A stretch of DNA of 64,000 nucleotides from Aliiglaciecola sp. 3_MG-2023 (GCF_030548205.1 NZ_JAUORV010000021.1:30436-94435); one strand, 5' to 3'. Counted from the stretch's first letter, positions 29,397-38,647 are shown. A program made the numbers and translations. Notes: a model not told the origin generated them from the letters alone.

Positions 29397-29981
29397 ATGG
29401 CAACTAAAGGTGTCAACAAAGTCATTTTAGTGGGTAATATTGGACAAGATCCAGAAGTTAGATACATGCCCAACGGTAATGCAGTAGCAAATTTAAGTTT
29501 GGCTACCAGTGAAAGTTGGAAAGACCAAAGTGGGCAGATGCAAGAGCGCACCGAATGGCATAGATTGACCATGTACCGTCGTTTAGCTGAAATTGCCGGT
29601 GAATATTTGCGTAAAGGGTCGCAAATTTATGTAGAAGGCAAACTGCAAACGCGTAAATGGCAAGATCAAAGTGGTCAAGACAAATACACCACTGAGATTA
29701 TTGTTGATCAAATGCAGATGTTAGGAGGTCGTGGAGGCCAATCTGACAATCAGCAAGGTGGCTATTCGAATCAAGGTCAAGGCGGTGGTCAATATAACCA
29801 AGCGCCACAAAAGCCTGCACAAGCACCACAGCAGAATTACGCTAAACCACCACAACAAGGCGGTGGACAGCAATACGGCAACGCACCTCAACAGAATCCA
29901 GGTGCGAATCAACAAAATCCAGGGAATAAGCCGCCTATGGCTGAGCCTGACTTTGATTTTGATGATGATATTCCGTTCTGA
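29397..29981 (+). CDS. ssb: single-stranded DNA-binding protein
   Basis: SSB coats single-stranded DNA in replication and repair. The OB-fold occupies about residues 1-112, beginning [25 protein letters not shown] (in part) and including [15 protein letters not shown] long glycine/glutamine/proline-rich linker (about 115-180) follows, then the acidic tip [10 protein letters not shown] that recruits partner proteins. The 194-residue length is typical for Alteromonadales. In Vibrio and Shewanella ssb is next to the msh pilus locus; here about 15.8 kb of other genes separates it from mshI. Confidence 0.97.
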   Translation: MATKGVNKVILVGNIGQDPEVRYMPNGNAVANLSLATSESWKDQSGQMQERTEWHRLTMYRRLAEIAGEYLRKGSQIYVEGKLQTRKWQDQSGQDKYTTEIIVDQMQMLGGRGGQSDNQQGGYSNQGQGGGQYNQAPQKPAQAPQQNYAKPPQQGGGQQYGNAPQQNPGANQQNPGNKPPMAEPDFDFDDDIPF

Positions 29982-30019
29982 CCTGTACTTAAGACAAAAT
30001 GTTGAAAAACACCCTAGAA

Positions 30020-30042
30020 AGCCGCTATTAAGCGGCTTTTTT
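30020..30042 (+). terminator. rho-independent terminator after ssb
   Basis: AGCCGCT at 30020-30026 pairs with AGCGGCT at 30031-30037 across a 4-nt loop and is followed by a T tract. It lies about 40 bp after the ssb stop. Confidence 0.88.
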
Positions 30043-30253
30043 ATGGCAAGCTTTACGCTTTAATTAATAATTGTATTTAACTTAATTCAATTTCAACGGA
30101 GGGCTAACATTATAACTTAGTGGTCTGCTTTTATACTCGGTTGATTCTGTTATTGTACTTTCCCTAAATTGTCATCAATATGTTAATGTTACGAGTTAAT
30201 GATTGATCGCAACTATTTGCAATACGGTTTTTGAAAAAAGGAACTCAAGCTTA

Positions 30254-32491
30254 ATGAACCTAAAAAAGTTCTCTGTTACTTTGCTATCCATTGGGATTAG
30301 TATTTCGTCTTTCGCCCTCAGTGCAAAAGAACACCCAAATCTTATTCTGACCGAGCCCGGTGTGGAAAGAATTAGAGCGAATTTAGGCCAAGTTCCTTTA
30401 TTTGATGAGTCTCTTGCTCGCATAAAACGAGAAGTTGATGTAGAGATTGCAACCGGTATCGATACCCCAATTCCAAAGGATTTTTCTGGCGGTTATACCC
30501 ACCAACGTCACAAATTAAACTTCTTTACTGCGCAAAAAGCTGGTGTGCTCTACCAAGTTTTAGAAGACGAAAAGTATGCCAAATATATCCGCGATATGTT
30601 GTTTCAGTATGAAGCAATGTACAAAGATCTACCGCTTCACCCACAAGAACGCTCTTATGCCAGAGGAAAGCTATTTTGGCAGTGTCTAAACGACAGTAAC
30701 TGGTTGGTTTACATGAGCCAGGCTTATGATGCCATTTACGATTACTTGAGTGAGAGTGAGCGCGACAAGCTTGAAACAAATTTATTTCGCCCTTTTGCTG
30801 ACTTTATTTCATTAGAAAACCCACAGTTTTTCAACCGCGTACATAACCACAGTACATGGGGGATTACGGCTGTAGGTATGATTGGTTTGGTAATGGATGA
30901 CGAAGAACTTATTCAACGTGCACTTTATGGCATTGAAGATGACGGTTTAGAAGTCGGCGGTAAAGACAACGACGGCGGAACAATTAAAGTCGAAGGGCAA
31001 CGCAAAGGTTTCTTTGCCAACCTAGAAGAACCTTTCTCACCTGACGGTTATTATACTGAAGGACCTTATTATCAGCGTTATGCCATGTACCCATTCTTAA
31101 TATTGGCACTGGCAATGGAAAATAACCGCCCAGAAATGAAAGTGTTACAGCATAAAAATAACGTGTTACTCAAAGGGGTTAACGCGTTACTGAATTTGTC
31201 TGATGCTGATGGTGAATTTTTCCCAATTAACGATGGCCAAAAAGGCATGTCCTATTACACCAGTTCTTTAGTTTCAGCGGTTAATCTGGCGTATTTTTAT
31301 GGCGATAAAAACCCTGAGCTACTCAGTATCGTTGAAAAACAAGGGCAGGTACTTATTGATGAGTCTGGCTTAGCGGCGGCGATAGGTGTACGCGACGGCG
31401 AAGCTAAACCATTCACCAAAAAGTCAATTAATCTAAGTGACGGTATTGATGGTAAACAAGGGGGAATCGGCATATTGCGTTATGGCAATGAAGATCTCAC
31501 TTTAGTCTTTAAATATGCGGCTCAGGGCCTGAGCCATGGTCACTACGATAAGCTTTCTTATTCTTTGTATGAAAAAGGTGATGAAGTTTTACAGGATTAC
31601 GGGTTAGCCCGCTTCGTAAATATTGAACAAAAAGGCGGCGGTAACTATCTTAAAGAGAACACGACTTGGGCAAAAACAACCATTGCTCACAATACCTTAT
31701 CTGTAAATGAGAAAAAGCACTTTAATGGTAGCTATGATATTGCCAGTCAACATCATTCTGAGTTGTTTACCTTTGATGCTGAAAAAGACAATGTTCAGGT
31801 GGTGAGCGCCACAGAAAGCAATGCTTACCCTGGCACATCTATGCATCGCACTATGGCAATGATTAAAGATGAAAGCTTCGAGAAAGCCTTTTTACTCGAT
31901 ATCATGCGTGTTAAATCAGATAGCAAAAATCAATATGATCTTCCGTATTACTTTATGGGACAGGTTTTGGATATGAACTTTGCTTATGACTCTCCTAAAG
32001 TCCTGCGTCCGTTAGGAGAAGATAATGGTTATCAACATCTTTTCGTTGAAGGCAAAGGCAATGGAGTGAACGGAAATTCAAAATTCTCATGGTTAGGTAA
32101 TGGCAAGTATTACACCTTAACGGCCGTGACGGATAACGATGATGAGTTGCTTTTCACCCGCATTGGCGCTAATGATCCTGAATTTAACTTGCGCCGTGAT
32201 GCCTCTTTGTTATTGCGCAGAAATGCCAAAGATACTCTGTTTGTTTCTGTTATTGAGCCCCATGGCTCCTACGGACCTGTGACTGAGTTATCACAAAATT
32301 CAAAAAGTAATATCGCAGATTTAAACGTAGTAGTGGATAACAAAAACTACACTGGAGTGACTATTACAGACTTGGCAGGTAATCAGCAGTTATTCATTAT
32401 TGCCAACGATAATGCCTCAAAAACTGCCAAGCATAGCTTGAAAGTTAATGGCAAAAAATATAGTTGGACGGGGCCTTATTTCTACCAATAA
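30254..32491 (+). CDS. oligoalginate lyase, polysaccharide lyase family 17
   Basis: PL17 enzymes are exo-acting lyases that split alginate oligomers into unsaturated monouronates. From the ATG at 30254, which has an AAAGGA site, the 745-residue product starts with a signal peptide (MNLKKFSVTLLSIGISISSFALSA). An alpha/alpha-toroid AlgLyase-like domain is followed by a heparinase II/III beta-sandwich. Segments matching the characterised family member Alg17C are RVHNHSTWGI (Asn-His pair near residue 199), PDGYYTEGPYYQRY (catalytic-type tyrosine near 265) and LSHGHYDKLSYSLY. The protein is periplasmic or outer-membrane facing. No other alginate gene is adjacent, so it is an isolated member of the pathway. 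Confidence 0.88.
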   Translation: MNLKKFSVTLLSIGISISSFALSAKEHPNLILTEPGVERIRANLGQVPLFDESLARIKREVDVEIATGIDTPIPKDFSGGYTHQRHKLNFFTAQKAGVLYQVLEDEKYAKYIRDMLFQYEAMYKDLPLHPQERSYARGKLFWQCLNDSNWLVYMSQAYDAIYDYLSESERDKLETNLFRPFADFISLENPQFFNRVHNHSTWGITAVGMIGLVMDDEELIQRALYGIEDDGLEVGGKDNDGGTIKVEGQRKGFFANLEEPFSPDGYYTEGPYYQRYAMYPFLILALAMENNRPEMKVLQHKNNVLLKGVNALLNLSDADGEFFPINDGQKGMSYYTSSLVSAVNLAYFYGDKNPELLSIVEKQGQVLIDESGLAAAIGVRDGEAKPFTKKSINLSDGIDGKQGGIGILRYGNEDLTLVFKYAAQGLSHGHYDKLSYSLYEKGDEVLQDYGLARFVNIEQKGGGNYLKENTTWAKTTIAHNTLSVNEKKHFNGSYDIASQHHSELFTFDAEKDNVQVVSATESNAYPGTSMHRTMAMIKDESFEKAFLLDIMRVKSDSKNQYDLPYYFMGQVLDMNFAYDSPKVLRPLGEDNGYQHLFVEGKGNGVNGNSKFSWLGNGKYYTLTAVTDNDDELLFTRIGANDPEFNLRRDASLLLRRNAKDTLFVSVIEPHGSYGPVTELSQNSKSNIADLNVVVDNKNYTGVTITDLAGNQQLFIIANDNASKTAKHSLKVNGKKYSWTGPYFYQ

Positions 32492-32519
32492 AAAATAAGC
32501 ATCAACCATATTAAACACC

Positions 32520-32590
32520 AGCCGTAGGATTCTCTGTTGCAATCCAGTGATATTGCAAAAATATGCACAGAGATGAATACGGCTTTTTTA
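32520..32590 (+). terminator. long branched terminator after the PL17 lyase gene
   Basis: Nested inverted repeats form one extended stem: AGCCGTA (32520-32526) with TACGGCT (32578-32584), TCTCTGT (32531-32537) with ACAGAGA (32567-32573), and TGCAA with TTGCA inside. A run of T bases follows directly, fitting an intrinsic terminator 29 bp after the stop codon. Confidence 0.8.
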
Positions 32591-32749
32591 ATTGAAATCG
32601 CCTTCTCCTCGTCTCTACCTCTATCAATACTCCTCTACTGTAAATCTACCGTGTTTTTTAGGCGCTTTTTTGGTATTTGTTTAAAAAATGACTTATCTTT
32701 GGTTCAGTGAAGTATCCATTTAATCGCAAAACATCCCAAGGAAGGCACT

Positions 32750-33889
32750 ATGAACTTTATTTTACCTTTAACTATTGTCGTTTCCCTGTGCTTTTCTAGC
32801 TCATCTGTTGCTAACGAGTTTAATGATGCCATTGATTCCATTATGCAGGGGGCGATCGAAGATGGTGCGCCAGGGTGTAATCTGGGAGTTATCCACAAAG
32901 GAAGCTTTATCCATAAAAAAGGTTATGGATTGAGTAATCTTGAACTCGACACGCCCTTAGACGGGACACAAGTGCATCGAATGGCTTCTGTTTCTAAACA
33001 ATTTACTGCCTTGGCTGTGCTACTACTTGCTGAAGAAGGCAAGATAGCCTTAGACGACGATATTCGTAAACATCTTCCATCTTTGCCCGATTACGGACAC
33101 ACAATAACCATTAACGGAATGCTGGGACACGTTTCTGGGATGGGAGACTATGATCTGATCAGCTCTTTTGACCAAGAAGAAAAAAATCCAAAGTCCATAG
33201 AATTGAAGTCTGCTGCTGGTGGCTTGTTTCGTCTTGGGAACGAGGATTATCTGACTATTGCGGAATTCTTCGAGGTTGTCAGCACTGTGCCCCTTGCTTT
33301 AGAGCCAGAAACTGAATTTAGTTATAGCAACCTGGCTTATTTTTTACTGTCGATGTTAGTGGAAAACGTTTCTGGACAGTCCCTTCGAGATTATTCCCAT
33401 GAGCATATCTTTAAGCCCCTAGGTATGAAAAACACCTTCTTTAGTGATGACCCTGTAGAGATAGTGAAAAACCGTGCCTATGGTTACAAACAACGTGATG
33501 ATGGCACCTATGTAACCGATATGACAAACTTATTCTGGGTAGGCGACGGCGGTTTACACACCAATTTAGATGATTTGTTGATATGGGATAGTTACTTTTA
33601 TTCCCCGAAACTGGGTAAAGATCCCAAGCAATTGCTCGCGGATATGAACACTCCCAATAGCAAGTTTGAGGCCCGTGAGGGTATTTTGTATGCAAACGGG
33701 CAATTTGTTAGTGAAGAAAATGATCAGCTCGTATTCTTCCACTCTGGCGGTTGGCTGGGCACTTATACCTTTTTTAGCCGAATTCCAGACAAAGACCTTG
33801 CCATTGCTTGGATGTGCAATGATATTTCTAATCAAGAGTTGGCTGCTAGTCTGAAAAAAGTGTTGAAACTAGCGAAAAAGGCGTTTTAG
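32750..33889 (+). CDS. secreted serine hydrolase, class C beta-lactamase-like fold
   Basis: The 379-residue protein has a signal peptide ending near SVANEF and a penicillin-binding/class C beta-lactamase-type domain. The nucleophile motif S-x-x-K is SVSK near residue 81, the YxN motif is YSNLAYFL, and the third box is HSGGW near residue 330, where beta-lactamases have KTG. That pattern fits peptidases and esterases of the family (D-aminopeptidase or EstB type) better than a true beta-lactamase. An AAGGAAGG-like site precedes the ATG. It stands alone between two terminator-like hairpins. Confidence 0.85.
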   Translation: MNFILPLTIVVSLCFSSSSVANEFNDAIDSIMQGAIEDGAPGCNLGVIHKGSFIHKKGYGLSNLELDTPLDGTQVHRMASVSKQFTALAVLLLAEEGKIALDDDIRKHLPSLPDYGHTITINGMLGHVSGMGDYDLISSFDQEEKNPKSIELKSAAGGLFRLGNEDYLTIAEFFEVVSTVPLALEPETEFSYSNLAYFLLSMLVENVSGQSLRDYSHEHIFKPLGMKNTFFSDDPVEIVKNRAYGYKQRDDGTYVTDMTNLFWVGDGGLHTNLDDLLIWDSYFYSPKLGKDPKQLLADMNTPNSKFEAREGILYANGQFVSEENDQLVFFHSGGWLGTYTFFSRIPDKDLAIAWMCNDISNQELAASLKKVLKLAKKAF

Positions 33890-33900
33890 TAAATTAAGCT

Positions 33901-33930
33901 TGGAAAAGATGCCAACCGGCATCTTTCCAG
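33901..33930 (+). terminator. hairpin after the serine hydrolase gene
   Basis: TGGAAAAGATGCC at 33901-33913 pairs with GGCATCTTTCCA at 33918-33929 with one bulged base, starting 12 bp after the stop codon. Only GTTT follows, so it may act partly as an mRNA 3'-end stabiliser. Confidence 0.65.
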
Positions 33931-34053
33931 TTTACTCTCTATCGACGTCTACGAGGTTCATGCATTGGGTGACCATAGTTTGAAATGCTAAACAGCAATC
34001 TAGTCTGCGCGCTTTAGTGTCGAACTATGATTTTTCCTCAAGTTAATCGTTGA

Positions 34054-34281
34054 TTACAAATCAACGATTCCGCCATGGTCGAGTTCTTTATTACGCCAAA
34101 TACTGTGGTAATGACTGTCCTTAAACACCGCGCCTCCTTGCACAGTATAGTCAATCCATATATTTGGACAGTCAATCGGGCACAACCCCTTCACAATATC
34201 GGCAAAGGAGTTTGGTCGACAAGGCAAGTTAAACCCAGTAATCGCTCCGGAATTGAGAAATCCCCCCTTCTGCCTATGCAT
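34054..34281 (-). CDS. possible small protein or gene remnant, unrecognised
   Basis: This reading frame of about 75 residues on the minus strand follows the unrecognised secreted-protein gene by 28 bp. It looks protein-like in composition, with FNLPCRPNSFADIVKGL, CPIDCPNIWIDY and SHYHSIWRNKEL, and has four cysteines and several histidines. The only longer start is a TTG at 34347 inside the upstream gene, and the ATG at 34281 has a weak ribosome site. It could be a genuine small gene or the C-terminal remnant of a longer one. I do not recognise it, and the support is weak. The rest of 33931-34309 shows no other gene. Confidence 0.3.
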   Translation of the reverse strand: MHRQKGGFLNSGAITGFNLPCRPNSFADIVKGLCPIDCPNIWIDYTVQGGAVFKDSHYHSIWRNKELDHGGIVDL

Positions 34282-34309
34282 CTTGCCATATCTATTTGTT
34301 GGAGAATAT

Positions 34310-34942
34310 TTAGTCTTGATAACCCCATGGCGCGGGCGGCGTATCAATTTCTTGAGTTAAATCGAAATCCACCCTGAACTCTCTTCCCTCGCGGATCAAA
34401 CGGTAAGTAAATACCTCAGGGTAGATATACATTTGCCAGATATTGGTGCTCGACTGGGGATTGCCCGCTTTTGCGAACAATTCTTTAGAATACTGATCAA
34501 CAGGGAAGGATTGAGCCTGTGGCCAGCCGGCATCTTGAGTATGGCCGCCGTACATGGTTGATTCTGAATAAGAGCCATCAGCATGGCGATGGTCATGTTT
34601 CAAAGAGAGACCTGAGCCGGTTTTGGTGATTATCCAAGTGCGTGACGCGTCATCGCCTACGTGAAAGGGGATTTGCAATTGTTGTTCAGTACAGCGCCTT
34701 ACGTGCATAACCAAAGGTTGCTCCGACATAGCGCTTGGACCTTGATTGTCGATGGTTACCTTACCAGAAAAGGCTTTTCCGCAAAGTGCTTTTAAACTGT
34801 TGAAAAAACTATCTTGAGTGGCTATGGATACTAAAGGGGCTGGTTGAATAACTTGTTTTGCGCTAACCATTGTACTAACCCAAAGAGAGTTGCCAAGCAG
34901 TAGGCTGGTGATTGTTAGGGGAGTTAGAATTCGCTTTATCAT
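34310..34942 (-). CDS. secreted protein of unknown function
   Basis: I do not recognise this 210-residue protein. It has a signal peptide (MIKRILTPLTITSLLLGNSLWVSTMVSA), then a mature domain with the cysteine pair KALCGKAF and HVRRCTEQ and a histidine-rich segment KHDHRHADGS followed by TMYGGHTQDAGW. Late residues PEVFTYRLIREGREFRVDF suggest beta structure. I have a weak memory of similar secreted proteins in marine bacteria, without a function. A TTTCC-like complementary site (GGAAA) precedes the start. The upstream side is the repeat cluster at 34977. Confidence 0.6.
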   Translation of the reverse strand: MIKRILTPLTITSLLLGNSLWVSTMVSAKQVIQPAPLVSIATQDSFFNSLKALCGKAFSGKVTIDNQGPSAMSEQPLVMHVRRCTEQQLQIPFHVGDDASRTWIITKTGSGLSLKHDHRHADGSYSESTMYGGHTQDAGWPQAQSFPVDQYSKELFAKAGNPQSSTNIWQMYIYPEVFTYRLIREGREFRVDFDLTQEIDTPPAPWGYQD

Positions 34943-34976
34943 GGTGTTTCCTTTATTAATCGTCCATTTAATTATT

Positions 34977-35369
34977 GCTTAACGCTACCACATTAGTGGG
35001 TTTGTGCGCACCCTCCCATCAAATTGATGCTTTGCTGAGTTTGAATAGAAAGTTAAACATGGGTGTCTCATTAGCATGGCTGTCTTCATAATGATTAACA
35101 TGGGTGTCTCATTAGAGTTTTAGCGTCTCTAGCATGGGTGTCTCATTAGCGCTCTTTGCTTAACGCTACCACATTAGTGGGTTTGTGCGCACCCTCCCAT
35201 CAAATTGACGCTTTGCTGAGTATGAATAGAAAGTTAAACATGGGTGTCTCATTAACATGGCTGTCTTCATAATGATTAAGCATGGGGGTCTCATTAGAGT
35301 TAAGCATGGGTGTCTCATTAGAGTTATTAACATGGGTGTCTTCATAGTGGTGTGGCTGTCTTCATAGCC
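34977..35369. repeat. repeat cluster C with a 122-bp direct duplication
   Basis: The 460-bp gap between the secreted-protein gene and zapE holds a 122-bp block at 34977-35098 repeated at 35158-35279 with only three mismatches. Inside and around it are copies of a core CATGGGTGTCTCATTA (near 35058, 35099, 35133, 35238, 35281, 35306, 35331) and of CATGGCTGTCTTCATA (near 35076, 35257, 35353). The cores all point the same way. They share ATGsSTGTC with cluster A and, as the reverse complement, with cluster B. No transposase or coding frame is present. Confidence 0.88.
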
Positions 35370-35402
35370 TTGGATTTAAAATGTCCCTCGCGGATCTATA
35401 GG

Positions 35403-36590
35403 TTAGCCTCGACTCATTTCCATTAGGCGACTGTAAGTTCGGCGAAATTCAAATTTCAATGCGCCTTCTAAATACAACTCGGTAAGCGGCACATTTGTGC
35501 TCAAGTATATTTTGACGTCTTGGTCGTAAAACTCGTCAATTAAACTTATAAAGCGTCGTGCCATATCATCTTTTACAGCATAAGAAACCACGCGCTCACC
35601 TGTGCTAGCTGCTTGGTTGTCACCTATACCATCTTCGGTACCCCGGGCTTTAATCCAGCCTCGAACTTTACCGCCTAATTGAGGGACTTGGCTGATCATT
35701 ACGGTATTAAATCGTGATGCGATTTCCATGTAATCGAGTTGCGAGCGAGGCCCTTCACATAAAGCATGAAAATCGAACCAGGCGACAGAATTTGTGACTG
35801 TCTCTATAGCGCGGACAACTGGGATCTGTCGATGGCAAATGGTGATACTAGTTTGATTTATTTCTGAGTTGGATACTAGCTCTGTTAATTGGTCAAAAAT
35901 AGCAGAGAAGTTCATATCTGAGTTCATGCCGATATTATGTGATTTGGATGCAAAGTTAGCTATGTCCTTGAGTGACGGCCCTGAACGTAACCGGTGATCT
36001 TGTTCTCCGGCGAGATGAATTGATTGGGTTTGTTGTTGAAGAAGGGCAATGCAGGGTAAAAACTTATGACGGGCTAAACCGTTTTCATATAAGCGATCGA
36101 TGGGAATATTAGAGGTTGCCACTAGCAAAACGCCGAGTTCAAATAGGCTGGTAAATAAACCCGCTAAAATCATGGCGTCACCTATGTCTGATACAAAAAA
36201 TTCATCAAAACACAAAATGTGATATTCATTAGCAAGGTCTTGAGCAACCTTGACTAAAGGATCTTGTTGTCCCTCATGTTCTTTCAAAGCCTGATGTATG
36301 CGAGCCATAAAGCGATGAAAATGAAGTCTTAATTTACCTTCTGACGGCAGACAATCGTAAAACAAATCCATTAAAAAAGTTTTGCCGCGCCCAACATCCC
36401 CCCACAGATAGATACCCTTAGGTTTAAGCCCTTGACTGTCTCTATAGGTTGGCAAACGCTCAAATAGATTATGAAGCGCATCTACTGCTTGAATTTGTGC
36501 TGGGTCTTCTACCAGGCTTGAGCCCAAAAGCGATTGATAACGACTTCGAGGAGAGTGCTTCGCAAGTTTGAGTGTTGTGCCGTCAGGCAT
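35403..36590 (-). CDS. zapE: cell division protein ZapE (AFG1-like ATPase)
   Basis: ZapE is an AAA+-type ATPase that acts on the FtsZ ring in gammaproteobacteria. The 395-residue protein has Walker A as LWGDVGRGKTFLMDLF, Walker B as LCFDEFFVSDIGDAMI, and the family segments LHFHRFMARIHQAL, LVATSNIPIDRLYENGLARHKFLP (in part) and FRRTYSRLMEMS near the end. An oddity is the context: zapE is normally beside rplM-rpsI, but here it stands between a repeat cluster and a gene-free stretch. A middle part (about 200-240) looks poorly conserved. Confidence 0.9.
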   Translation of the reverse strand: MPDGTTLKLAKHSPRSRYQSLLGSSLVEDPAQIQAVDALHNLFERLPTYRDSQGLKPKGIYLWGDVGRGKTFLMDLFYDCLPSEGKLRLHFHRFMARIHQALKEHEGQQDPLVKVAQDLANEYHILCFDEFFVSDIGDAMILAGLFTSLFELGVLLVATSNIPIDRLYENGLARHKFLPCIALLQQQTQSIHLAGEQDHRLRSGPSLKDIANFASKSHNIGMNSDMNFSAIFDQLTELVSNSEINQTSITICHRQIPVVRAIETVTNSVAWFDFHALCEGPRSQLDYMEIASRFNTVMISQVPQLGGKVRGWIKARGTEDGIGDNQAASTGERVVSYAVKDDMARRFISLIDEFYDQDVKIYLSTNVPLTELYLEGALKFEFRRTYSRLMEMSRG

Positions 36591-37165
36591 CGCAATCTAT
36601 TCCTAGGTTGTATGAGATGGCGTTACTTTACTTTTTTTGCCAGCGTAATCCAAGATCATATAGACCAACTCAAGATTAAAGCCGCTAAGTTATTTAAGGG
36701 CTGCAAGATAGCACTATCCTATCTTTCGTCTTTGAATTTTTCGGGTAAAAATTACACAGTGTGAAAATGTTTCACATTTTTATCTGCTCGCAGTTTTCTG
36801 CTTCCACTTCGACTGACAACGTGTAATTGCTTTCTAAGTTTACAAATTCTAAATGCCAGTGTTGATTCCAGCCACCATTTGAACATTGCTATAGCCTAAT
36901 CTGAATTAATAAATTTAATGAGATACAAGTAGTTAGCCAGTCTGCTCGCTCCATAAAGATGATAAGTTTCTAAACTTTTTAATAGTTGCAGGGGTGATTT
37001 ATCTCTCCTTTAGCTAGCAAACTTAACATCCTTTAAATGGATTCTGAGGGTTGGCATTCACCTTGCTCCTTTAAGTAACACAAGTCATAAAAAACACAGA
37101 ATTCAGGGAACTCAAAAATGTTTAGTTCCCTATGAAATCGTAGTTAATGCAGTAGGAGAATGATG
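36591..37165. other. 575-bp gene-free stretch between zapE and a membrane protein gene
   Basis: No convincing gene lies here; a 76-codon plus-strand frame starting at 36534 lacks a ribosome site and overlaps the zapE start. A hairpin TGTGAAA-ATG-TTTCACA lies at 36760-36776, followed by five T bases, and resembles a terminator or operator. The promoters of zapE and of the gene at 37166 must be inside. Confidence 0.5.
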
Positions 37166-37693
37166 ATGAAACCGAATATTATTGAAGAGCAACATCCTAG
37201 TAAGATTGTCGCTGTGTATGAAAACGAATTTAAGGCGAAGCAGGCCGCAGAGAAGCTTATTAATACAGCTGAGATTTCAGAAGATCAGTTCAATATAGTT
37301 GCACCGGAAGATCGCCAATTTGAACGTAAAATAGAGCCAGAAACCCAGGCAGTTGGTAAAACGCTTCTCGCTTCTCATTTGATGCTGGGGTTAATTGGTA
37401 TGGTTACAGGACTGCTCGTTGCCTCATCTTTAATCATAGCAGGAACACAGTTTGCTGTTTCCAGTCCGATAATGTTGATTATTGCCACAGGAACCCTAGG
37501 AACTTTTATGGGGCTTCTCGTTGCGGGTGCAGTTTCATTGCGTCCTGATCACGATTCAGTGGTGAATAAGGCAAGAGATGCAACTCATCACAATAAATGG
37601 TCAGTGATAGTGCACGCAAAAGACAGACAGCAAATACAACAAGCTAAAAAGGTTATGAAAGACTCCGCGGTGAGGTTTGCAGAGACGTTTTAA
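37166..37693 (+). CDS. two-helix membrane protein, stress-protein-like, unknown function
   Basis: Three ATG codons follow one another at 37160, 37163 and 37166; an AGGAG ends 7 bases before the third, so that start is preferred (175 residues). The N-terminal domain (about 12-55, KIVAVYENEFKAKQAAEKL then NIVAPEDRQF) resembles the small alpha/beta domain seen in GsiB/YflT-like stress proteins. Two adjacent glycine-rich transmembrane helices follow (about 75-125). A second short alpha/beta part ends the protein (NKWSVIVHAKDRQQ). Such duplicated-domain proteins are often linked to envelope or osmotic stress, but I have no direct evidence. It appears monocistronic and is convergent with rlmF. Confidence 0.6.
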   Translation: MKPNIIEEQHPSKIVAVYENEFKAKQAAEKLINTAEISEDQFNIVAPEDRQFERKIEPETQAVGKTLLASHLMLGLIGMVTGLLVASSLIIAGTQFAVSSPIMLIIATGTLGTFMGLLVAGAVSLRPDHDSVVNKARDATHHNKWSVIVHAKDRQQIQQAKKVMKDSAVRFAETF

Positions 37694-37741
37694 TACAAGG
37701 ACAGGCTGCCCTTTAATTTAAAGACGTCTAAATCTGCGGAT

Positions 37742-38647
37742 TTAAAATTGCCATGCAACGAAACGGCTCACTTTACTGCCTTGAGACATTTCAATAGTCT
37801 CAATCTGGTGAGCCTGAGCTTGCTTTAACTGCTGATAAATCTTGTTCAAATGCTCTTTTTTCGAGACTAAGCAGGTGAACCATTGCACTTGCTTGGCAAA
37901 TTGCTGACTCTCAACAATCATCTTACTAATAAACGCGGATTCGCCGCCTTTACACCATAACTCGTTGTGTTGTCCGGCGAAATTAAGGTGCGTTTTACTG
38001 ACTTCCTGTAATCGATGAGGACCGGCACTTTGCCTCTTCTGTTTATGTCGACCGAGGTTCCGGTTTTTACGCAGATTTCCTCCCAGTGCATCTTGTGCAT
38101 TAGCATGAAAAGGCGGATTACACATGGTAAATGTGAATTTATCACCTCCTTGAATTATGCCCTTAAATATATGCTGACTATTAGCTTGTTTTCGAACCTT
38201 GATGTGCGTTTTTAGATTGCTATTGTTGCTGATAATCCGTTTGGCAGAATGCAGTGAGGTATCGTTGATGTCACTTCCAACAAATTGCCACCCGTAGATT
38301 TGGTTACCAATAATCGGGTAAATCAAGTTCGCTCCCACACCCACATCCAGCCCAATGACATCATTTTGATTGTGATTGGTGATAGCGATTAAATCCGCAA
38401 TATGATGAATATAGTCTGCTCTTCCTGGTACAGGAGGGCACAAAAAGCCATCGGGAATATCCCAGTAGTTTAGGTTGTAATATTGTTTTAAAAGGGCTTG
38501 ATTGAGGGTTTTTACTGCTTTGGCGTTAGCAAAGTCAATGGTACTGCGTCTACCTTCTTTTTTAACCACAAAGTTTTTGAGCTCTGGAGAGGATTGAACT
38601 AACTGGGCAAAATCATAGCCGTTTTTATGAAGGTTTCTTGTGTGCAT
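37742..38647 (-). CDS. rlmF: 23S rRNA (adenine-1618-N6)-methyltransferase
   Basis: RlmF methylates A1618 of 23S rRNA. The 301-residue protein has the family's conserved N-terminus HTRNLHKNGYDFAQLVQ, the SAM-binding VIGLDVGVGANLIYPIIG, and the catalytic N6-methyltransferase motif NPPF in FTMCNPPFHANAQDA. The blocks LNYWDIPDGFLCPPVPGRADYIHHIADL (as WDIPDGFLCPPVPGR) and ELWCKGGESAFISKMI are strongly typical. It is convergent with the membrane protein gene upstream in the coordinate order and stands alone. Confidence 0.94.
   Translation of the reverse strand: MHTRNLHKNGYDFAQLVQSSPELKNFVVKKEGRRSTIDFANAKAVKTLNQALLKQYYNLNYWDIPDGFLCPPVPGRADYIHHIADLIAITNHNQNDVIGLDVGVGANLIYPIIGNQIYGWQFVGSDINDTSLHSAKRIISNNSNLKTHIKVRKQANSQHIFKGIIQGGDKFTFTMCNPPFHANAQDALGGNLRKNRNLGRHKQKRQSAGPHRLQEVSKTHLNFAGQHNELWCKGGESAFISKMIVESQQFAKQVQWFTCLVSKKEHLNKIYQQLKQAQAHQIETIEMSQGSKVSRFVAWQF

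Noticed and set aside
32750..33889. Serine hydrolase as a class C beta-lactamase giving resistance
   Set aside because: The third active-site box is HSG rather than KTG, and no ampR-like regulator is adjacent; a peptidase or esterase is more likely.
34075..34377. 100-codon plus-strand frame overlapping the end of the secreted-protein gene
   Set aside because: It lies antisense to the secreted-protein gene and to a better-looking minus-strand frame, with no ribosome site.
34977..35369. Cluster C as a CRISPR or as an insertion sequence
   Set aside because: Cores are too short and irregular for CRISPR. There is no transposase gene, no terminal inverted repeat and no target duplication that I can define.
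36534..36764. 76-codon plus-strand frame overlapping the zapE start
   Set aside because: It is antisense to the start of zapE, has no ribosome site, and shows no domain or signal.
36760..36776. TGTGA...TCACA palindrome as a CRP site
   Set aside because: The spacer is 7 bp instead of the required 6, and T bases follow the right arm, so a small hairpin is at least as likely.
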